Source: JBGSPQ01 sp964346765
GTDB lineage: Bacteria; Patescibacteriota; Gracilibacteria; UBA1369
DNA length: 64,000 nucleotides
NCBI GenBank assembly: GCA_964346765.1
Contig: CAYFWB010000001.1
Span: 62,001 to 126,000, forward strand
Direction of reading: 5' to 3'
Shown piece after piece: positions 17,590-24,997 of this stretch. Within the stretch, counting starts at the first letter, position 1. Every line of letters starts with the position of its first letter. The position numbers were made by a program, and so were the translations under genes. The notes beneath the pieces are model-generated. The model did not search any database. It saw only the letters and a program-made list of their open reading frames with translations, and was not told the DNA's origin.

Positions 17590-18108
17590 TTAATCTAAAT
17601 CTTTATGCCATTTGACGTCGACGGGTTTGTCATCATCTGACCAGGTTATTTTTAGTTCGCCACCTTTAAAGGCGGAGTCAATTTTTTTGCCAAGTGTGAC
17701 TGCGAGTTTGTTTTTTGTGATGTAAAGCGTAATACCGTCTTCGTTTTCTACTATGTTTTCTATTTGATTCATGGGGTTTCTTTCTTCCGCCAATTCTTCA
17801 GAGTTTTTTATGGTATTAATTATTTCTTCTTTGTGTTTGTCCAAAAAGGTACCGCTCAATTTTAACACTCCGTCGCAAATCCCGCTTTCCTTCATTTCCG
17901 TTAAAGGCGATTGACCGGTTCTGATGTCATCGGTGTGATTGGGATTCAGTTCATCGACCGATTTCCAATGTTTGTCTTGATAAACCAGGTCACTTTTCGG
18001 ATCGACGATGTTTTCATTCATGTGTTTTTTACCCTTGTCAAAAGGATATCTTTTATCTTTGGTATTTTTATTTGGGTCATGAAAATTTTGATCCTGCGGT
18101 AATTGCAT
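17590..18108 (-). CDS. Small soluble protein, resembles the C-terminal half of BCAM0308-type proteins
   Basis: 172 residues, no signal peptide. The first half is hydrophilic and probably disordered (HDPNKNTKDKRYPFDKGKK). The second half (about 78-165) has the order GVLKLSGTFLDKHKEEI, then ERNPMNQIENI, then GITLYITKNKLAVTLGKKID and a final KGGELKITW. This is like the C-terminal half of the BCAM0308 family, but the cysteines of that family's N-terminal zinc site are absent. The match is by eye and tentative; no function is known. It lies between sodB (5 nt upstream) and the ferredoxin gene (22 nt downstream), which suggests a role linked to oxidative stress or redox. Confidence 0.6.
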   Translation of the reverse strand: MQLPQDQNFHDPNKNTKDKRYPFDKGKKHMNENIVDPKSDLVYQDKHWKSVDELNPNHTDDIRTGQSPLTEMKESGICDGVLKLSGTFLDKHKEEIINTIKNSEELAEERNPMNQIENIVENEDGITLYITKNKLAVTLGKKIDSAFKGGELKITWSDDDKPVDVKWHKDLD

Positions 18109-18113
18109 ATTGT

Positions 18114-18704
18114 TTATTTTTTAATGGATGTGTAGATTTCGTTTAATTTTTTCCAGTTAAGATTGGCAAAAAAATCTTCTATATATGATTTTCTGTCACT
18201 GCCGTAATCAATAAAGTAGGCGTGTTCATAGGTGTCCATTACCAAAACGGGCATGGCGCCCCAAATTCCGGCTTGATTGTGGGCGTCGCAAACGTAGTTG
18301 TGCAGTTTGCCGGTGTTGTGATCAAAGGCCAGTACCACCCATCCGCGTGAAACCATGCCGGCGGCTTTAAAGTCTTCTAGCCATTTTTTGTAGGAGCCAA
18401 AGCTTTGGGTAAGCGCGTTTTTAAGCTCTTCCGCGGGTTCGCCGCCTTCACCGCCAAGTGCGTTAAAATAGTATTCGTGCAGTATGGCGCCGTTGGCCGC
18501 AAAAGATTCTTCGCGCTTAAGTTCGCCGTATTCGCTGTAGGTGGCGTTGGCGGTGGTCCTGTCCGCCGAGGTCAGTTTTTCTTCTATTTCGTTTCGCTTG
18601 TTAACATAGCCCTGATAAAGCTTGTCGTGGTGGATTTCCAGGGTTTTTTCGCTGATGCCTTTTAATGCTTTGCTAAAGGGCATCGGTTTTGCTTCGTACG
18701 CCAT
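18114..18704 (-). CDS. sodB: Fe/Mn superoxide dismutase
   Basis: Converts superoxide to peroxide and oxygen in the cytoplasm. 196 residues, normal length. The four metal ligands can be placed: H25 in EIHHDKL, H76 in ILHEYYF, D157 and H161 in DTYEHAYFIDYG. The AGIWGAMPVLVMD and FAANGAILHEYYFNALGG segments are typical of the iron/manganese family. Metal preference cannot be told from the sequence. It is the first gene of an operon with the small BCAM0308-like gene and a ferredoxin gene. A superoxide dismutase in a fermentative organism suggests contact with oxygen. Confidence 0.95.
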   Translation of the reverse strand: MAYEAKPMPFSKALKGISEKTLEIHHDKLYQGYVNKRNEIEEKLTSADRTTANATYSEYGELKREESFAANGAILHEYYFNALGGEGGEPAEELKNALTQSFGSYKKWLEDFKAAGMVSRGWVVLAFDHNTGKLHNYVCDAHNQAGIWGAMPVLVMDTYEHAYFIDYGSDRKSYIEDFFANLNWKKLNEIYTSIKK

Positions 18705-18842
18705 GAATGATTCTTGTTATGGATTATCTGTCGCTCCTAAGGTTACGGAAAATCGTGCAATTTGGCAAGGTGGGGGGATAGAAACTTTGTATCTTAAGAT
18801 AGATTTGATAAAAATAGCTTATATTTTTTGATTGACACTTTA

Positions 18843-19190
18843 TTAATTATCGAGAGGAGATAGAAGTTTGTTTATACAATTGTATTCATTTATGTAGGGA
18901 TGTAATGCTCCGGATGAAAATAATGCTGCACATGTGGCTTCGTTATTTTTTAGGTAGCTTTGATCAAAGTCATTTTTAAATTTTTTCAGAGTGGCGATTT
19001 CTTCTTTTAATGCTTTTATGTCATTGTTTAATGATTCAAGCGTAAGCGTTTGAGTAGTGTAACTTGTGGTTGTGGATCTGATTAAGGCCCCTTGATAAAT
19101 GTTTCCGGATTCCTGAAAATAAGCCAATCCGCCGATTGCAATTATAGCGGCTATAAGAAGTCCGATTATAAATAGATTTTTATTTTTCAT
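18843..19190 (-). CDS. Small membrane-anchored coiled-coil protein, function unknown
   Basis: 115 residues: one N-terminal membrane helix or uncleaved signal (about 6-25), a Thr-rich stretch, a short coiled coil (about 50-75, LNNDIKALKEEIATLKKF), and a C-terminal tail with two cysteines (C87 and C105) that could form a disulfide outside the cell. No family recognised. It has a good promoter at 19219-19247 and its stop is 138 nt before the sodB start. Confidence 0.65.
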   Translation of the reverse strand: MKNKNLFIIGLLIAAIIAIGGLAYFQESGNIYQGALIRSTTTSYTTQTLTLESLNNDIKALKEEIATLKKFKNDFDQSYLKNNEATCAALFSSGALHPYINEYNCINKLLSPLDN

Positions 19191-19218
19191 GTTAGTTTTT
19201 GGTTAAAAACATTATTTT

Positions 19219-19247
19219 AATATAACATGTTTTTGTGTATATTGCAA
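19219..19247 (-). promoter_or_regulatory. Predicted promoter of the small coiled-coil protein gene
   Basis: Minus-strand TTGCAA (19242-19247), 17-nt spacer, TATATT (19219-19224), about 25 nt from the expected start point to the ATG at 19190. Confidence 0.5.
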
Positions 19248-19286
19248 TAATACAGGTATGGTTAATGTAAAGCGAATGTTTTGAAA

Positions 19287-20156
19287 TCAGAGTTTCAGTC
19301 CCAGCTCTTCGGTCAGTTTTGAAGGGGAATCGACTGGGGTTATGTTTGGCGGTAGGTTATTTAGATCAAGTGATTGTTCGGTGGCAACGTTTTTTCTGGC
19401 AACTTTGGCGGGGGCGAAGCGGAGGATGCGTTTGAGTAGGTGGGGGTCGGCGATGCCGTAGGCGGCAATGATGCCCGCGCAGTTGTGGTTTAGTGCCAGT
19501 TTGCCGTCTTTTGGCGCGTTGTCGCCGATGATCAGTACTTTGCGAGAAATTTGTTCGCGAGTCATGTGCAGGACTTTTTCCAGATTGGTGTGGGGTTTTT
19601 CTTTATCGACAGTTCTAACGGTGAAGGGAACGGCGTATTTGCCTTCGCGTTTTCGTTCTCGGAATTTTTTGGGAAGGGTTTTGGGTTCCGGCGAGGGCAT
19701 GGTGTTTACGCTTTTTATGTAATCCTGAAGATCGAAATGTCTTATTCTCATGGCGGCCTGAAAGCCGGGAGCGTCGGTTAAGATGTGGTTGTTGATGCCC
19801 GATTCGTGAGTCATTTTAAGTATTTCATCGATTCCTTTGTAGAGTTTAAGGTTGTCGTATCTGATTTTGGAAAAGACGGACTGCGCTTTTTCTATCAAAT
19901 CATCCGAATTGAAATTTTTGACTTCTTTAAAAAAGCCCATGGTTTGGAGTCCTTGTATTAAAAAAGGGTTTTCCATGGTGCCGACGTCGGTGTAGAACTT
20001 TTTCATGGCGGCGGCCACTTTGGGTTCGGGAATACCGGTTTCTTGGGCGATGCATTTAGCCATGGCTTTATAGGCGTGTACGGCGTAGGTTACCCAGTCC
20101 CAAAGGGTGTTGTCGGCGTCCCAGACAATGTCGGTGATGTGGTCGGGGGTGTTCAT
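19287..20156 (-). CDS. HAD-superfamily hydrolase
   Basis: 289 residues with the four HAD motifs: WDADNTLWDW (D13 nucleophile, D15 acid), ILTDAP near 125 (motif II), a Lys before the NLEKVL segment (motif III), and IGDNAPKDGKLA near 215 (motif IV). A helical cap domain (about 25-105) puts it in the phosphoglycolate-phosphatase-like group of HAD enzymes. The long segment between motifs II and IV (about 150-190) is richer in basic residues than usual. Substrate unknown. It is divergent from rarA, with its own promoter at 20215-20243. Confidence 0.8.
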   Translation of the reverse strand: MNTPDHITDIVWDADNTLWDWVTYAVHAYKAMAKCIAQETGIPEPKVAAAMKKFYTDVGTMENPFLIQGLQTMGFFKEVKNFNSDDLIEKAQSVFSKIRYDNLKLYKGIDEILKMTHESGINNHILTDAPGFQAAMRIRHFDLQDYIKSVNTMPSPEPKTLPKKFRERKREGKYAVPFTVRTVDKEKPHTNLEKVLHMTREQISRKVLIIGDNAPKDGKLALNHNCAGIIAAYGIADPHLLKRILRFAPAKVARKNVATEQSLDLNNLPPNITPVDSPSKLTEELGLKL

Positions 20157-20214
20157 CAGTCACGGAGCGAATTGTCCGTTGGAGTTAAGAGTAAGTACAA
20201 TAAGTTCGGGCATT

Positions 20215-20243
20215 AATATGTTAGAATATTTGTGGTTTGTCAA
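20215..20243 (-). promoter_or_regulatory. Predicted promoter of the HAD hydrolase gene
   Basis: Minus-strand TTGACA (20238-20243), 17-nt spacer, CATATT (20215-20220). The start point would be near 20208, about 50 nt before the ATG. Confidence 0.45.
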
Positions 20244-20318
20244 AAAACCGGGTGAAAATTTGTTTGTTGACTCGGGCGCTCTGATTGGTACATGATAATG
20301 TTCCTAAACGGTTTAAAT

Positions 20319-21764
20319 ATGAACAGTTTATTTGATAATGCTAAAAAAGAGGAGGAGGGCGTATCTGTGGGTGGTGGTGCCGGCTATGATAGTGGTTCCG
20401 GCGATGGCGGAAACGCGGTAAGCGATGTGTCTTTCGTAAGTCAGAGCGACGGCGCGCCTTTGGCTTTTGCGTTTCGTCCTAAATCTTTGGAGGATTTTTT
20501 TGGGCAGGAGGAGATTGTTGGGCAGGGTAAATTGCTTAGGCAATTGATTGAACAGGATAAGCTTCATTCGGTGATTTTTTACGGGCCGCCGGGGTGCGGT
20601 AAAACGACGCTCGCGAATATTATAGCGCAAAAAACAAATGCGGAATTTGAGGTAATGAGTGCCGTTACAAGCGGTGTTCCCGATTTGAGGAAAGTTGTGG
20701 CGGTAGCTAAAGAGAGGAAAAAAATGGGTATCAGGATGGTTCTTTTTTTGGATGAAATTCACAGATTTTCTAAATCACAGCAGGATGCACTACTCCCTCA
20801 TGTTGAAGACGGAACGGTTATTTTGATCGGCGCGACCACTGAAAATCCTTCTTTTGAAGTTAATTCCGCTTTGCTTTCCAGAAGTCAGGTTTTTGTTTTT
20901 AAGGCGCTGGATGAATCGGCTCTAAAGGGTATTTTGGAGAGGGCTTTGAAGTTGGCGGGCCTACAAAGTGGTATGCAGAGAGAAGCGGATACCTCAAAGG
21001 AGCTTCGCGCCTTTGAGGTCGTGGGTGCCGGCGAATCAAAAACAATTACGATTGATGATGAAGGGAAAGATTTTTTGGTGCAATTTGCCAACGGCGACGC
21101 GCGGAGTTTGTTAAATACGGTGGAAATCGTGCTGAAACTGGTCAAAAAAAATGAGATTGTTTTAAAGGATATTCAACAAGTTTTGCAGAGAAAAAATCTT
21201 CGCTATGATAAAAAAGGCGAGGAGCATTTTAATATTATTTCGGCTCTGCATAAGAGTATGAGGGATAGTGATCCCAACGGGGCTTTGTATTGGCTGGGGC
21301 GGATGCTTGAAGGTGGGGAAGATCCTTTGTATATCGCGCGGAGATTGATCCGGTTTGCTTCGGAAGATGTGGGGATGGCGGATCCGCATGCTTTGCTTGT
21401 GGCGGTGGCGGCAAAAGATGCCTGCCATTTTAACGGAATGCCGGAGTGCGGGGTGAATCTTGCGCAGGCGGTTGTGCATTTGAGTATGGCGCCCAAAAGC
21501 AACGCGCTTTATGTAGCTTACGGGGCCGTAAAATCGGATATAGGCAAGTTCGGCAATCTGGAAGTGCCGTTAAGTATTCGCAATGCGTCCACCAAACTTA
21601 TGAAGGAATGGGGATATGGGAAGAATTATCAGTATGCTCATAATTTTGACGGAGCGAAAGTGGATCAACAGCATCTGCCCGACGAGATTAAGAGTCGCAA
21701 ATATTATTTGCCGACCGACAGGGGATTGGAGGCGAAGATTAAGGAAAGGCTGGATAATAGATAA
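20319..21764 (+). CDS. rarA: Replication-associated recombination protein RarA (MgsA)
   Basis: Clamp-loader-like AAA+ ATPase that acts at stalled replication forks. Walker A GPPGCGKTT (about 89-97), Walker B FLDEIHRF (about 143), sensor 1 GATTENPSFEVN, and the arginine finger region ALLSRSQVF are all present. The helical tetramerisation and MgsA C-terminal domains follow (HKSMRDSDPNGALYWLGRML, then YKYAHN-like YQYAHNFDG). A short Ser/Gly-rich linker (about 10-40) precedes the conserved core. The start is uncertain: the ATG at 20319 is chosen because MNSLF fits the family, but an ATG at 20292 is in frame. It stands alone, divergent from the HAD gene. Confidence 0.93.
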   Translation: MNSLFDNAKKEEEGVSVGGGAGYDSGSGDGGNAVSDVSFVSQSDGAPLAFAFRPKSLEDFFGQEEIVGQGKLLRQLIEQDKLHSVIFYGPPGCGKTTLANIIAQKTNAEFEVMSAVTSGVPDLRKVVAVAKERKKMGIRMVLFLDEIHRFSKSQQDALLPHVEDGTVILIGATTENPSFEVNSALLSRSQVFVFKALDESALKGILERALKLAGLQSGMQREADTSKELRAFEVVGAGESKTITIDDEGKDFLVQFANGDARSLLNTVEIVLKLVKKNEIVLKDIQQVLQRKNLRYDKKGEEHFNIISALHKSMRDSDPNGALYWLGRMLEGGEDPLYIARRLIRFASEDVGMADPHALLVAVAAKDACHFNGMPECGVNLAQAVVHLSMAPKSNALYVAYGAVKSDIGKFGNLEVPLSIRNASTKLMKEWGYGKNYQYAHNFDGAKVDQQHLPDEIKSRKYYLPTDRGLEAKIKERLDNR

Positions 21765-21893
21765 GAGGTTTTTATTGGCGGGGAATTAAGTGTTATGATG
21801 GTGGCGTTTTAATTTTTTTTTTAGGATCGTATGTAATTTCAACAGGTTTGGCGTGACCGGTTGTTTGATCACTGCAGATTTTAAGTTCAAATA

Positions 21894-22679
21894 TTAAGCA
21901 AGTCCCGATAATAGCGCGCCGATTCCGTACGCCGCGGTGGCGGCCAAGCCTCCCACAATCAGCATTTCGAGTCCCGCCGTAAACCATTCCTTGCCCGTAA
22001 CTTTAACTTTCAAAGCGCCCAGTGTGAATAATGTGAGGCCGGTTAAAATACATGCTATTAGAAATGTATAATTTTGGATACCCGGTACCGGTCTTGCCAA
22101 TACGTATGCCAATAGTGGGATGAAACCGAATATGCCGAATGAAAAAAAAGTGACAATTGCATTTTTAAGAGGGGACTCTTTGTTTTCATATATTCCCAAT
22201 TCTTCGACCATCATCACGTCCACCCATGCTTCTTTATGTTTTGAAAGAATATTAACAATGTTTTTGGCGTCTTTTTCAGGTATCCCTTTATTCATGTAGA
22301 TTTCTTCCGTTTCTTTCATTTCACCTTTGGGGTAATTTTCTACCTCCCAGGATTCTCTTTTACGTTCGGCTTTAGCGTATTCTTTTTCAGCTTTGGTACT
22401 TAAATAATCACCAATTGCCATGGAAAGGCCGTCGGCAATCAGATTGGCAAATCCAAGGATTAAGACAATTCCGGCGGATAATGATGCTCCGGCTACTCCG
22501 GCTACAACCGCGAAAGTAGTTATTATTCCGTCAAGTCCGCCATAAATGGCACTTTTAATATACCGTCCTTGTTCTTGTTGGTGTATTTCTGGAGCTCTTT
22601 GTATGTGAGCTTCTTTGGAGGCTTCGGGATCTTTTTTTTTATATGCCTCTTTGGCTTTTTCAAGATTTCTTGTGATCAT
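21894..22679 (-). CDS. VIT1/CCC1 family iron/manganese transporter
   Basis: Membrane transporter thought to export or store Fe2+/Mn2+. 261 residues: a soluble N-terminal helix (1-35) and five membrane helices. The first carries the diagnostic YGGLDGIITTFAVVAGVAGA, followed by ANLIADGLSMAIGDYLSTKAE with the conserved Asp/Met/Gly metal path. Between helices 2 and 3 lies a cytoplasmic Glu-rich metal-binding loop (about 95-155, EYAKAERKRESWEVENY and EEL). Its ATG lies 20 nt inside the upstream gene, so the two are co-transcribed with tRNA-Glu. With sodB nearby, an iron-handling role in oxidative stress is plausible. Confidence 0.85.
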   Translation of the reverse strand: MITRNLEKAKEAYKKKDPEASKEAHIQRAPEIHQQEQGRYIKSAIYGGLDGIITTFAVVAGVAGASLSAGIVLILGFANLIADGLSMAIGDYLSTKAEKEYAKAERKRESWEVENYPKGEMKETEEIYMNKGIPEKDAKNIVNILSKHKEAWVDVMMVEELGIYENKESPLKNAIVTFFSFGIFGFIPLLAYVLARPVPGIQNYTFLIACILTGLTLFTLGALKVKVTGKEWFTAGLEMLIVGGLAATAAYGIGALLSGLA

Positions 22680-23031
22680 GAATTAATGTTATGAGATCTT
22701 GGTAATTGTTACAATTTTTAATTTGGGCGGCGCTGATTATTTGTTTAATTTTTGATCCTTCATTAATGAACACTGCGGGGAATTTTGGTTTTTTAACGTC
22801 GTATTTTTTTTTGAATTCGTCTTTGTTTAAAAAAACGGCGTTGATATTTGCATTTTTCAGTTCTTTCAGGAATGAATCTTTGACTGATGTTAAACCGTTT
22901 ATAATTTTAAAAAGCCGGCAGTCGTATTTTTTTATGACAGGGATGTATTTATTGATCCGGCTTAAAGTCGTGTTAAAAGCGCCGCTTTCTTTATTATAAA
23001 CGAATACCCACTTTTTGCTTTGTTCTGTCAT
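22660..23031 (-). CDS. Small alpha/beta protein of unknown function
   Basis: 123 residues, starting WVFVYNKESGAFNTTLSRINKYI with a central C-R-L segment (KKYDCRLFKI), then FLKEL...NAVFLNKDEF and a C-terminal CNNYQDLITLI. The order (VYN-x-(D/E)SG start, a Cys near 40, a Phe/Leu-rich helix, a late Cys) recalls an uncharacterised bacterial family annotated only as hypothetical; the link is by eye. The start was set at the ATG at 23031, because an upstream in-frame start at 23097 would translate the tRNA-Glu gene. It overlaps the VIT1-like gene by 20 nt. Confidence 0.6.
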   Translation of the reverse strand: MTEQSKKWVFVYNKESGAFNTTLSRINKYIPVIKKYDCRLFKIINGLTSVKDSFLKELKNANINAVFLNKDEFKKKYDVKKPKFPAVFINEGSKIKQIISAAQIKNCNNYQDLITLIHDHKKS

Positions 23032-23036
23032 GACGA

Positions 23037-23111
23037 TGGTAGTCCCAAGGGGGATCGAACCCCTGTTTTCAGGATGAAAACCTGATGTCCTAACCACTAG
23101 ACGATGGGACC
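23037..23111 (-). tRNA. tRNA-Glu (anticodon TTC)
   Basis: Minus-strand cloverleaf: acceptor GGTCCCA / TGGGACT, D arm with TAGTGGTTAGGA, anticodon stem TCAGG / CCTGA with loop TTTTCAT (anticodon TTC), T arm with GGTTCGATCC, discriminator A. The CCA end is encoded (23037-23039). A strong promoter lies just upstream at 23133-23160. It is the first element of a unit that reads on into the small gene at 22660 and the VIT1-like transporter. The cognate synthetase, GltX, is at 38233. Confidence 0.97.
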
Positions 23112-23132
23112 TTTAATAATTGTCGCCAAAAA

Positions 23133-23160
23133 AGTATAGCGATCTATGTTTTATTGTCAA
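23133..23160 (-). promoter_or_regulatory. Predicted strong promoter of tRNA-Glu
   Basis: Minus-strand TTGACA (23155-23160), 16-nt spacer, TATACT (23133-23138): one of the best matches to consensus in the window, as expected for a stable RNA gene. Confidence 0.7.
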
Positions 23161-23172
23161 TTTTTATTCTGT

Positions 23173-23520
23173 CTATTCTTCAATGTAAATCGGGTTTTCA
23201 GTTTTTTTCATATTTTCAACAATCGAGCTGTCTTCGATCTTATTAAAGGACATGGCCTCAATAATCTGATTAACAAGCTGTCTTTTTTGAAGTTCAAGCT
23301 GTTCTTTTTTGATTTGTTCTTGTTTTAAGGCATATCCTTTTTGGTTTGATTGGGTGGTATTTAGAAGGTAGACGATGCTTAAAATTACGGTTAAAAAAAT
23401 AAGAGTAAAGGTAAGCCAGGTTATGCTTTTTTTTACTTCTTTTGAAAGAGGTTTTTTTTTGGGAATGATTTTTCCTTGCCTTCTTCTTTGCAGAAAATCA
23501 AAATCCGTATTTATCGACAT
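23173..23520 (-). CDS. FtsL-like small membrane division protein (tentative)
   Basis: 115 residues: a basic cytoplasmic N-terminus with QRRRQGKIIPKKK, one membrane helix (about 35-55), then a short extracellular coiled coil (about 58-90) containing NTTQSNQKGYALKQEQIKKE. The topology and the N-x-GY-x-LKQ pattern next to the membrane resemble FtsL/DivIC-type septation proteins of candidate phyla bacteria. Such proteins diverge fast, so this is an inference from shape and from its place after a wall gene. The ATG at 23520 is preferred to 23556, which would overlap the upstream gene further. It lies just upstream of tRNA-Glu. Confidence 0.55.
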   Translation of the reverse strand: MSINTDFDFLQRRRQGKIIPKKKPLSKEVKKSITWLTFTLIFLTVILSIVYLLNTTQSNQKGYALKQEQIKKEQLELQKRQLVNQIIEAMSFNKIEDSSIVENMKKTENPIYIEE

Positions 23521-24496
23521 ATGCTGGTTCGCTATTGAATGGTAGTTCTTCTTCATTGATTATTTCGTATTCTGTCATAATGATGCCAGTTCCCAGAGAA
23601 GCTATTGATTCAAAGGCCGAGCTTGTTAAATCCAGATCCATGCCCGGCGCGACTGGGCCCCGGTCGTTTACTTTTACTATTACCGATTTGCCGTTATACA
23701 TGTTTGTTACCAAAAGTTTAGTTCCAAAAGGTAGTGTTTGGTGAGCGCATGTGGGAAGATTGGTGTCGAATTTTTCTCCGGAAGCAGTTCCCCAGTTTAC
23801 ATTTTCAAAACCGTACCAGGTGGTTCTTGCGAATCTGTTGCTTTCACGGCTTTTGATCACTCTGTAAATCAATTCCGCAAATTCTCCGCGATTAATATTT
23901 TTGTCCGGGTACATTCCTCCGTCCGCTCTGCTTCTTAAAATTAGGCTTCTTTTTTTAGATACTTGCGCGTATGGAGCAAACCAAGCATCAACGGGTATAT
24001 CGGTGTATGGCTTCTCGGTTACTTCTTCCGGGATGTTAGTTTCTTCTTGCATTAAAGCTATTTTTAAACTTTCAGCTCTGTTGATCGTGTTTTCCGGACG
24101 AAATTTGCCATCGGGATAGCCGTCCACAACGCCGTTTGTCCAAGCCTCCGCTATATATGTGTAATACCAGCTTTCTTCATCAATATCTAAGAATTCAAAA
24201 TTATCAATATTTCTGATTGTGTTTTTTTCTTTAGAGAGCGCGCCGGTGATGATTTTTAAAGCTTCGGCGCGGTTGATTTTTTTAAGAGGTTTAAAACTGC
24301 CGTCCTCGTATCCCTCTATCAGTTCGTTCTCTTTTAAGTATTTTATCGCTACATAATTATCGTGTCCCGTCGTGACGTCGGTGAAAATATTACGGTTTGT
24401 TTGTTCAAGAGCGTTAACCAGTCCCATGCCGATGAATAGGGCCCCGAGTAAAGTAAGCAGATAGGAAGTATGTTTTAGTATTATTCTATTGTTCAT
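23498..24496 (-). CDS. Exported SLH-domain protein with RlpA-like double-psi beta-barrel
   Basis: 332 residues: a signal or anchor helix (about 10-30), three S-layer-homology repeats (about 30-205) with GYEDGSFKPLKKINR, GYPDGKFRPENTINR and a third degenerate unit, then an RlpA-like domain (about 220-315) with TWYG, ASGEKF, LPFGTKLLV and the active-site VNDRGP. RlpA proteins are lytic transglycosylases of naked glycan strands or septal binding proteins. SLH anchoring plus RlpA means a wall-bound enzyme. The ATG at 24496 overlaps the jag stop by 11 nt; an ATG at 24514 is also possible. It sits between jag and an FtsL-like gene, which fits a role in septum or wall remodelling. Confidence 0.85.
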   Translation of the reverse strand: MNNRIILKHTSYLLTLLGALFIGMGLVNALEQTNRNIFTDVTTGHDNYVAIKYLKENELIEGYEDGSFKPLKKINRAEALKIITGALSKEKNTIRNIDNFEFLDIDEESWYYTYIAEAWTNGVVDGYPDGKFRPENTINRAESLKIALMQEETNIPEEVTEKPYTDIPVDAWFAPYAQVSKKRSLILRSRADGGMYPDKNINRGEFAELIYRVIKSRESNRFARTTWYGFENVNWGTASGEKFDTNLPTCAHQTLPFGTKLLVTNMYNGKSVIVKVNDRGPVAPGMDLDLTSSAFESIASLGTGIIMTEYEIINEEELPFNSEPAYVDKYGF

Positions 24497-24974
24497 CCGT
24501 ATTTTGTAATTCATGGTCAGTCGATCTTTTTTTCTGTATTGTTAGATATCTGAAGTTTCCCTCGCCGATCGACTCTGTATCAATATCATCATATTTTTTC
24601 GCGATGTGCAAATGAACCAATCTTCTAAAATATGGAGCCATTGGGGGCAGGGATTGTTTTTCACCCGTTTTTTTTAAGGTTTCAATTTTTCTGTCCGCCA
24701 GATTTAGGACGTTGTCTTCTTGACGTTTTTTATAGTTATCCACGTCAAGTATGAAATTAAAGTCTTCGGATTGTTTACAAAAAAGAATTGTTTTTACTAT
24801 GTTTTGCAGGGCATGGATATTTTCTCCGTGATGACCTATAAGGAGACTTGGTTCTTCACTTTCAATATTTACCCTGAATGTGTTGTCGTCGTTTTTTTCG
24901 AGACGAACCTTACGGAAGGGGGTGCTTAATTTGGTAAGGATTTCTTCAACAGTTTCCTGAATAAGGGTATCCAT
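24486..24974 (-). CDS. khpB: KhpB/Jag RNA-binding protein (KH and R3H domains)
   Basis: 162 residues. A KH domain (about 30-95) carries the GxxG loop as LIGHHGENIHALQNIV, and the R3H domain (about 105-150) reads YFRRLVHLHIA...TESIGEGNFRYLTI. The N-terminal Jag_N domain of longer homologues is missing. KhpB/Jag binds small RNAs and influences cell division and wall synthesis in Gram-positive bacteria. Its place after yidC in the rpmH-rnpA-yidC-jag order is the classic one. Good RNA-binding residues; target RNAs unknown. Confidence 0.92.
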   Translation of the reverse strand: MDTLIQETVEEILTKLSTPFRKVRLEKNDDNTFRVNIESEEPSLLIGHHGENIHALQNIVKTILFCKQSEDFNFILDVDNYKKRQEDNVLNLADRKIETLKKTGEKQSLPPMAPYFRRLVHLHIAKKYDDIDTESIGEGNFRYLTIQKKRSTDHELQNTDEQ

Positions 24975-24997
24975 ATTAGGTGGTTATTAATGTTTAA

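Noticed and set aside
21793..21987. Small minus-strand frame after the VIT1-like gene
   Set aside because: It overlaps the transporter's 3' end in another frame, and the non-overlapping part has no start codon.
22660..23097. Start codon at 23097 for the small alpha/beta gene
   Set aside because: The first 22 codons would translate the tRNA-Glu gene; the ATG at 23031 avoids this.
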